A stretch of DNA of 16,814 nucleotides from contig RBNI01003032.1 in assembly GCA_003990745.1 (NCBI GenBank), positions 1-16,814 on the forward strand. The letters are read 5' to 3'. This document shows positions 9,516 through 13,985 of the stretch, piece by piece. Position 1 is the stretch's first letter. Every line of letters begins with the position of its first letter. A program made the translations under genes and the position numbers. Under the pieces are notes generated by a model, which saw only the letters and a list, made by a program, of their open reading frames with translations, had not been told where the DNA came from and did no database searches. Source of the stretch: Jimgerdemannia flammicorona. Taxonomy: Eukaryota; Mucoromycota; Endogonomycetes; Endogonales; Endogonaceae.

Positions 9516-9851
9516 TTAGGAATCTTGCCGGTTCAAAGAACCTGCAACACCTGAGACTTGTCGATCGCCAGAAGGAGTGTTCGTCTTCCTTCGACAGTGA
9601 AACACCTTTTCCTTGATTCCCGTGTGTCCGGCGGAGGACCGGGGGGATAAGGGGGGGTGATGGCGGCAAGGGCATCCCGAACTTGAGGACCGAGTTCCAT
9701 TGGAACGGTTTACTCGAGCCACTAATGGAGCTCTCGGATGCCTGGAGACCGACCGATGTGCGAGCTTTAGGTCGCCTATATAATTTTCAAAGTTTCCCGG
9801 GTCATCCCTATCCGCCGGCACCATGGCTGCTTCCGCTAAGTCGGGGGCGGC
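9516..9851 (-). CDS. Possible downstream exon of the KR-repeat gene or pseudogene
   Basis: A minus-strand open frame runs from about 9893 to the stop at 9516. A strong acceptor lies just upstream: a pyrimidine-rich stretch ending GATTGCCCCAG at 9852, preceded by a branch-like TTTACTGAAT. A possible donor, GTATAG, begins at 9947, giving a 96-base intron. The exon would begin APDLAEAAMVPADRDDPGNF, then ENYIGDLKLAHRS, and continue to the TGA. Joining it in frame (phase 0) requires a reading of the upstream exon different from its repeat frame, so the model is incomplete. Function is unknown. Confidence 0.25.
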   Translation of the reverse strand, partial: AAPDLAEAAMVPADRDDPGNFENYIGDLKLAHRSVSRHPRAPLVARVNRSNGTRSSSSGCPCRHHPPLSPRSSAGHTGIKEKVFHCRRKTNTPSGDRQVSGVAGSLNRQDS

Positions 9852-9960
9852 CTGGGGCAATCGGAGAGGATTCAGTAAAATTAGAGAGAGCAAGGAATAC
9901 GATTGATGACGAGGGGGTCAGAGATGGAATTAGTAAACGATCTATACCTTCAGGTTCCCA

Positions 9961-10262
9961 CTTTTGCCGTCGGCCTCTCCGGTGTCCGTGGGCCCTTGTG
10001 GTTGGGAACGTACGCGTCCCGGAGTGGACGCACTCGCTTGGGAGCTTTCGGACCGCCCTACGCCTCCATTCCTCCGGTCTCCGCTTCGCGTCCGCGTTTG
10101 GCCGAGTGAAGAGTCTCGGCACTCGTATCCTGAGCACGGAATTGTCGCTTAGGAGTCGGCGCATCTAGCTCCGTCTCCCGGTCGCGTTTGCCCAAGGGAG
10201 AGGCCTCAGTGTACAGATCACCGACCCGAAAAATACGCTTGGAAGGTCGGTCTTCTCCGGCG
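9961..10262 (-). repeat. Three tandem units of about 99 bases coding for a KR-rich module
   Basis: On the minus strand the units begin at about 10262, 10165 and 10066. They share a Pro-x-x-Lys-Arg core, an aromatic or hydrophobic stretch, then a second basic cluster. Similarity is clearer in protein than in DNA, and units two and three have drifted. The third carries the nonsense codon and a later TGA. Confidence 0.5.
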
Positions 10263-10393
10263 TCGTCCGTGAAGAGTTTGGAGGTCGTCATTCTGGCGAG
10301 TCCCTTGTCGGTCGGATGAGGTTGGGTCGGGCTCAGGTTCAGATGGGGTTGGGTGGGATTAGGATGGGTCGGATTCGGGCGGGGTTGCGTCAT
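10058..10393 (-). CDS. Hypothetical KR-rich tandem-repeat protein, probably truncated
   Basis: A 111-codon minus-strand ORF with ATG at 10393; an internal Met at residue 35 (MTTSKLFTDDAGEDR) is an alternative start. Residues 1-28 are a Pro, Thr and Asn-rich tract encoded by a G-rich minisatellite. From residue 44 there are two tandem units of about 33 residues. The first holds PSKRIFRVGDLYTEASPLGK then RDRETE; the second holds PTPKRQFRAQDTSAETL then AKRGREAE. A third unit (PKAPKRVRPLRDAYVPNHKG) follows immediately but is cut off by a TAG at 10058-10060. Clustered basic residues could act as nuclear localisation signals. The family is not recognised. The TAG suggests a pseudogene, unless the protein truly ends there. 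Confidence 0.4.
   Translation of the reverse strand: MTQPRPNPTHPNPTQPHLNLSPTQPHPTDKGLARMTTSKLFTDDAGEDRPSKRIFRVGDLYTEASPLGKRDRETELDAPTPKRQFRAQDTSAETLHSAKRGREAETGGMEA
10308..10388. repeat. G-rich minisatellite, GGGTYGG-like
   Basis: The plus strand carries repeated GGTTGGGTCGGG, GGGGTTGGGTGGG and GGATGGGTCGG motifs. It encodes the Pro, Asn and Thr-rich N-terminus of the minus-strand ORF. The G runs are nearly arranged to form a quadruplex on the plus strand. Confidence 0.6.
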
Positions 10394-10618
10394 CGAGTTT
10401 GCGCTCCATAAAGAGGTGAAGAGAGGAGTCTACAAAAGTGACATATAAATGGAATATGAGTGTTTACCGTGCGACATTTGGTAACACTGTAAGCATTTCT
10501 TCAAATGACTCGGACCGCAGCGGCCAGTGGTGGGGATGGATAGGTGAGGCGGAGGTGAAAACGTGCTGAGAGCCTGGAGGCGGAGATTTCATTTCCCACC
10601 CCTTTTTTTACGGCCCCG

Positions 10619-10626
10619 TGACGTCA
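10619..10626. promoter_or_regulatory. TGACGTCA palindrome (CRE/ATF-type site)
   Basis: A perfect consensus CRE octamer sits in the gap between the minus-strand ORF starting at 10393 and the plus-strand open frame at 10756. Such sites bind bZIP factors in fungi and animals. An octamer can occur by chance, so its role here is inference from position only. Confidence 0.3.
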
Positions 10627-10755
10627 GAGCTATGTCGGAGGACTGCCAAGGTTGCGTTTAATTTTTAAACACCAATTATTATTGAATATATGCAAGCATC
10701 CATTTGGATATTATATTTACCACTATATATAACTTGACTTCAATAACAAGAATAA

Positions 10756-11016
10756 CAAAAATTACAAGTCATATTTTGGAATGTTGTTAATCCAGCTAGA
10801 GACGGGGAATCTTCCTATTTCTCTAACAATTTGAGTGAGAACGGGACTCGGTTTCTGGATCCTTCCGATTATGGTTATGTGTTAATGTTTTTAAGCGAGG
10901 CTTGTGATGGTCAGTCCGCCTCATGCTTATCGTGCGAAATTTTGACAGGGAACTTTTACAAATGTCACGAGTCACACAAGTGCGATACGCGCAAGCCGAG
11001 CCTCGTATACCTTTAA
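10756..11016 (+). CDS. Cys-rich open frame, exon or small gene
   Basis: The frame is open from just after the TAA at 10753-10755 to the TAA at 11014-11016 (86 codons), but the first ATG is near 10883. Protein-like stretches are NNLSENGTRFLDPSDYGYVL and the C-terminal ACDGQSASCLSCEILTG then FYKCHESHKC, with five Cys in 27 residues. A TATATATAA sequence lies upstream at about 10723-10731. Either this is a 43-residue Cys-rich peptide starting at the internal ATG, or an exon entered by splicing. No signal peptide is visible and no family is recognised. Confidence 0.3.
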   Translation, partial: QKLQVIFWNVVNPARDGESSYFSNNLSENGTRFLDPSDYGYVLMFLSEACDGQSASCLSCEILTGNFYKCHESHKCDTRKPSLVYL

Positions 11017-11070
11017 GGCAAAGACCATATTCAAAATACCCCTTTATTGGGTGATATTAACAGGCCTTGA

Positions 11071-11184
11071 TCAGCAAGCATTTGGTGAAGAAATGCCGAA
11101 AGACACAGAATCCAAGAGATGCGTTGTACTCAGCAAGCATTCGGTGAAGAAATGCCTAAAGACACAGAATCCAAGAAACACGTG
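11071..11184. repeat. 59-base tandem duplication
   Basis: CAGCAAGCATT(T/C)GGTGAAG begins both copies, at 11072 and 11131. The copies differ at only a few positions over about 55 bases (GAAATGCC(G/T)AAAGACACAG is shared). The period is not a multiple of three, and no gene is called across it. Confidence 0.85.
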
Positions 11185-11368
11185 AGTTAAAACCCCAGAA
11201 AAAAATTGTATAACGGTTTGGTTACCATCACGATGGCAAACGTAATACACCACACCAACGAACAGTTTGGGAGTTTCCCAAAAACGGTTGTTGTAGATAG
11301 CATGCCATTTCTAAATAATTGAGTAACTCGATATAGATAGATAGGTGGAGTGATGTCAGCTCAGTGTT

Positions 11369-11605
11369 CTATAGGCATAGCTTGCGCAGCTCGTTGAAAT
11401 CGATCGATAACGGAATGATGAGGTTCTTGGAGACGTCGAGGGATTTCATCAAGAAGATTTTCCGATAGAGGAAAATCGGGATGGTGGAGAAACGGCGTCC
11501 GCGTTCTTGAGGTCGCCAAACTCGAAAGAAACAAGGTTCATTCGGCATATTCGAGCATGTATTGGTCCGTGGTACAGTTGCTTTTGGATTGAAGCGGCCT
11601 TTCAT
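11369..11605 (-). CDS. Hypothetical ORF, 78 codons
   Basis: Minus-strand ORF with ATG at 11605. The C-terminal half (FSTIPIFLYRKIFLMKSLDV, then SKNLIIPLSIDFNELRKLCL) uses C-ending codons and looks like real coding sequence. A second minus-strand frame across the same bases is also open (PLSENLLDEIPRRLQEPHHS), so I cannot be sure which is used. It may be a gene fragment. No domain is recognised. Confidence 0.25.
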   Translation of the reverse strand: MKGRFNPKATVPRTNTCSNMPNEPCFFRVWRPQERGRRFSTIPIFLYRKIFLMKSLDVSKNLIIPLSIDFNELRKLCL

Positions 11606-11872
11606 GAGGATTTATTGGCAGTTCTGGTTCGTAATAAAATAAAATATAATATAAAATTTGGATTAGAAACTTGTAACGTACTTGAGTGAGGAATGAGCTA
11701 CTTTATCGCTTTTCAAAATTCTTAGACATTAATCCTTAACTTCGCAACTCCACAACACGCCCAGCCAAATGTCAAACCCAGTTCTTTTCACACCCGATCG
11801 CTATCACATTCCCCACCATAAACATCGCCAACTGACCCGCCCTTCCTACCATTTTCTCTTCTCTGCGCTGGG

Positions 11873-12292
11873 AGACGACTTATCAATGGGCGACAATTTG
11901 CAGCGTTGGTCGATTTATCGCTGAGCGACGATTTACCACTGGGCGAGAATTCTCGAGTTATCACTGAGCGTCGATTTACCGTTGAGAGACAATTTGCAGG
12001 CGAGCGACAACTTGCGACTAGAGGACTCAGCTGAGGGACAACGGAATAATTAAAGATGGCCTGCGCCTAACCTCAGTGAGCGACGCATTACTTCAGGACG
12101 ACGACTAATCTCGCTCGGCAACATTCAGGCTCGTTGGGAATGGCAAAGAGCGACAAGTTACTGCTGCGCAACGACTTCCTTCCGGACAATGATTTACTGC
12201 TGGGTGACGATTTATAGCTGTGCGATGCTTTAGCGCTGGCCGACTTTGCTGGGCAACGATTATGCTCGCTGGCGCGCGATTTGTCACCGGAG
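11873..12292. repeat. 18-base minisatellite coding for a six-residue repeat
   Basis: On the plus strand a unit of the form GACGATTTACTGCTGGGC recurs about 23 times with substitutions and some length variants. On the minus strand it codes for hexapeptides of the KSSLSG type. Part of the array (above about 12115) stays in the frame of the ORF at 12088-12669. The left part has 16-, 17- and 20-base or longer units and runs on beyond that ORF's stop in other frames. Confidence 0.75.
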
Positions 12293-12669
12293 GGGTAATT
12301 AGCTGCTTGAGAATCATTATCCGCATAGGGGTTGTTAAGGGTGACCCTGCGACGACTTGCTTTTGGGCGAATGAGTGAAGGTTGCGGCATTGTGACAGGT
12401 ATGGTAGGCAATGCATTGCGGCTAGGAATTGATGAACCTTGATAAGTATAGCGAATGGCCACTGGAAGACGGTTGGGCGCTGCGGGATGGCTAGCAGGTG
12501 ACGGCGATGGACCACATGACGAAGATGGAAAGCTGAATGGCGGTGTGGAGAACAGTTGGATACAAGACGCAAGAAGGATTTCGTCTGTTTTCAAAGCCAC
12601 CGTTGTAAGCAAAGTCATGATCACGTGAGCCCATTCGTAGACCCACCGATGCAATAAACCCAATACCAT
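12088..12669 (-). CDS. Hypothetical protein with C-terminal Ser/Lys hexapeptide repeats
   Basis: A 193-codon minus-strand ORF with ATG at 12669. Residues about 16-40 are moderately hydrophobic (VIMTLLTTVALK, then ILLASCIQLF) and might be a membrane or signal segment. Residues 41-115 are Pro and Ser-rich, with a basic patch RPKASRRRVTLNNPYADND. Residues about 141-175 are hexapeptide repeats: KASHSY, KSSPSS, KSLSGR, KSLRSS, NLSLFA. The last 17 residues come from a frame-shifted continuation of the same repeat, so the natural C-terminus may once have been longer. An intron near the N-terminus cannot be excluded, because GCTTTGAAAACAG could be an acceptor. No family is recognised. Confidence 0.4.
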   Translation of the reverse strand: MVLGLLHRWVYEWAHVIMTLLTTVALKTDEILLASCIQLFSTPPFSFPSSSCGPSPSPASHPAAPNRLPVAIRYTYQGSSIPSRNALPTIPVTMPQPSLIRPKASRRRVTLNNPYADNDSQAANYPSGDKSRASEHNRCPAKSASAKASHSYKSSPSSKSLSGRKSLRSSNLSLFAIPNEPECCRARLVVVLK

Positions 12670-12679
12670 TGTGTAATAG

Positions 12680-12725
12680 CAGACTATTTATTTAATAATA
12701 AATTTATTATTCACATTAATAAATT
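12680..12725 (-). promoter_or_regulatory. A/T-rich, TATA-like segment upstream of the 12669 ORF
   Basis: The sequence contains the palindrome AATAATAAATTTATTATT and lies within 60 bases upstream of the ATG at 12669 on the minus strand. It could serve as a TATA region, or as a transcript end for a plus-strand gene. Position is the only evidence. Confidence 0.25.
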
Positions 12726-12821
12726 GTCGCACTTCTCTGGTTATGAACGTGTCGGTAACTGCCAATTATATTTGATAAAAGCCTGCCTGCTATAGGTTTT
12801 ATTTTCGTCATACTCAACCGA

Positions 12822-13331
12822 ATGGAAGAATCGAGAAAGACGGACAACAGGACGTATTATTTGTCCGAACCCATCGAAAGAAATAAATTTACATTTCCAA
12901 ATGATAAGAATATCGAAAATGGCGCGCTGAAAATTGCACAGGCCAACCAGTTGACTATTCGGCACGTATTATCCTTGCAATACTGTCCATCCAACTTCCA
13001 TTTTCTCCTTCAGCATTGTCACGTAATCGCTCCTATCCCCGCCATATCCCACAATCTCCTTCTCACTCCATTGAATACCCACACCTATTTCCACCCTTCT
13101 TCCGAACTCGCTAGACGGTTATTATCTAAGAATTCGAATGCGTTCACTCCACGACAGTATCCTGCGTTGCCTCCCTTTCATTATTGTGACGTGCGCTTGA
13201 GTCACAAATCCATCTATAGAAGTCTATGGCGTTTGTCTGATGTTGTGAAAGGCCTGCATTTCGGACAGGCGCTTGCGGGCGTGTCAGCTACATTGCTATT
13301 GTTCATTAAGAAGCCAACTACATCACCATAG
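12822..13331 (+). CDS. Doubtful 169-codon ORF
   Basis: ATG at 12822, stop at 13329. Residues 1-50 are polar and charged. The rest is rich in His, Leu, Ser and Pro, with a short hydrophobic stretch (GVSATLLLFI) at the C-terminus. The opposite strand in 12985-13090 gives an equally protein-like reading (IQWSEKEIVGYGGDRSDYVT, then MLKEKMEVGWTVLQG), so the true coding strand is uncertain. No domain is recognised. Confidence 0.25.
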   Translation: MEESRKTDNRTYYLSEPIERNKFTFPNDKNIENGALKIAQANQLTIRHVLSLQYCPSNFHFLLQHCHVIAPIPAISHNLLLTPLNTHTYFHPSSELARRLLSKNSNAFTPRQYPALPPFHYCDVRLSHKSIYRSLWRLSDVVKGLHFGQALAGVSATLLLFIKKPTTSP

Positions 13332-13482
13332 ATCGTGTGGTAAATGAAGGGTTTGGTTGGTGGCATGTTTGGCAACAACGTCGACGTCATGGTCCGGATC
13401 ATTTTGTCGAAAAGCTTTTACTGCTCTTTAAGGCTTTGCCGCGATCTCTATGTTTTTTCGGGGTGGATGACCAAGACAATTA

Positions 13483-13695
13483 TTAGGTAATTCGTGCAAT
13501 AACTTCGAGAAGATCATGTTGTAGACGAAAATGAAACTCAAGCGTTATCCAGCAACATTCGCTTCCGACCTTACCCTCCCCAGCATAATCGCCGACGAGG
13601 TACCACGTCTTCACTCTCCCTGTGCTGATGAGACAGGTTTTTTTCCCTATCTTGAGATGTGGTTTTCCGCCGACGTAAAACTTGAACAGTCCCAC
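13483..13695 (-). CDS. Hypothetical minus-strand ORF or exon, 70 codons
   Basis: The first 40 residues (LFKFYVGGKPHLKIGKKTCL, then STGRVKTWYLVGDYAGEG) read like the core of a real protein. They are followed by a possible donor, GTAAGG, at 13586 down to 13581. This piece and the minus-strand reading at 12985-13090 could be exons of one decayed gene, but several stops lie between and I have no complete splice model. Function is unknown. Confidence 0.3.
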   Translation of the reverse strand: MGLFKFYVGGKPHLKIGKKTCLISTGRVKTWYLVGDYAGEGKVGSECCWITLEFHFRLQHDLLEVIARIT

Positions 13696-13780
13696 TAGTC
13701 CGCGGCATGATCGAGATACAGTTATTTAACCATTCCGTACTGAAATTAGCGTTAAACCGGTGACAAACGTAATTCGAAAG

Positions 13781-13879
13781 TAAATAAAATAAAATAAAAT
13801 AAAATAAAATAAAATAAAATAAAATAAAATAAAATAAAATAAAATAAAATAAATAAAATAAATAAAATAATAAATAATG
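13781..13879. repeat. (AAAAT)n microsatellite
   Basis: About 14 perfect AAAAT units are followed by AAATAAAAT and TAAATAAT variants. The tract lies about 105 bases past the predicted stop codon of the mini-exon gene, so it is ATTTT-repeat on that gene's strand and may be in or just beyond its 3' untranslated region. Confidence 0.95.
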
Positions 13880-13915
13880 GATGCGCGTTTGGGTCAACAC
13901 CATGGTTGTTGCTTG

Positions 13916-13959
13916 CTTTGATTCGACTTGCTGCCTGCTTTGATTCGACTTGCTGCCTC
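13916..13959. repeat. 22-base direct repeat, two copies
   Basis: CTTTGATTCGACTTGCTGCC occurs twice with a 22-base period, and a partial TTGCTTG copy lies to the left. It is just downstream of the predicted stop of the mini-exon gene, in its likely 3' untranslated region. Confidence 0.8.
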
Positions 13960-13985
13960 CTTCACGACTCGGTACCTTCTCAAAG

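Noticed and set aside
9683..10168. 161-codon plus-strand ORF
   Set aside because: It lies opposite the KR-repeat coding sequence in a GC-rich stretch where several frames are open; repeat conservation supports the minus strand.
12105..12572. 155-codon minus-strand ORF overlapping 12088-12669
   Set aside because: Shadow frame: the in-frame Ser/Lys hexapeptides belong to the longer ORF in the other frame.
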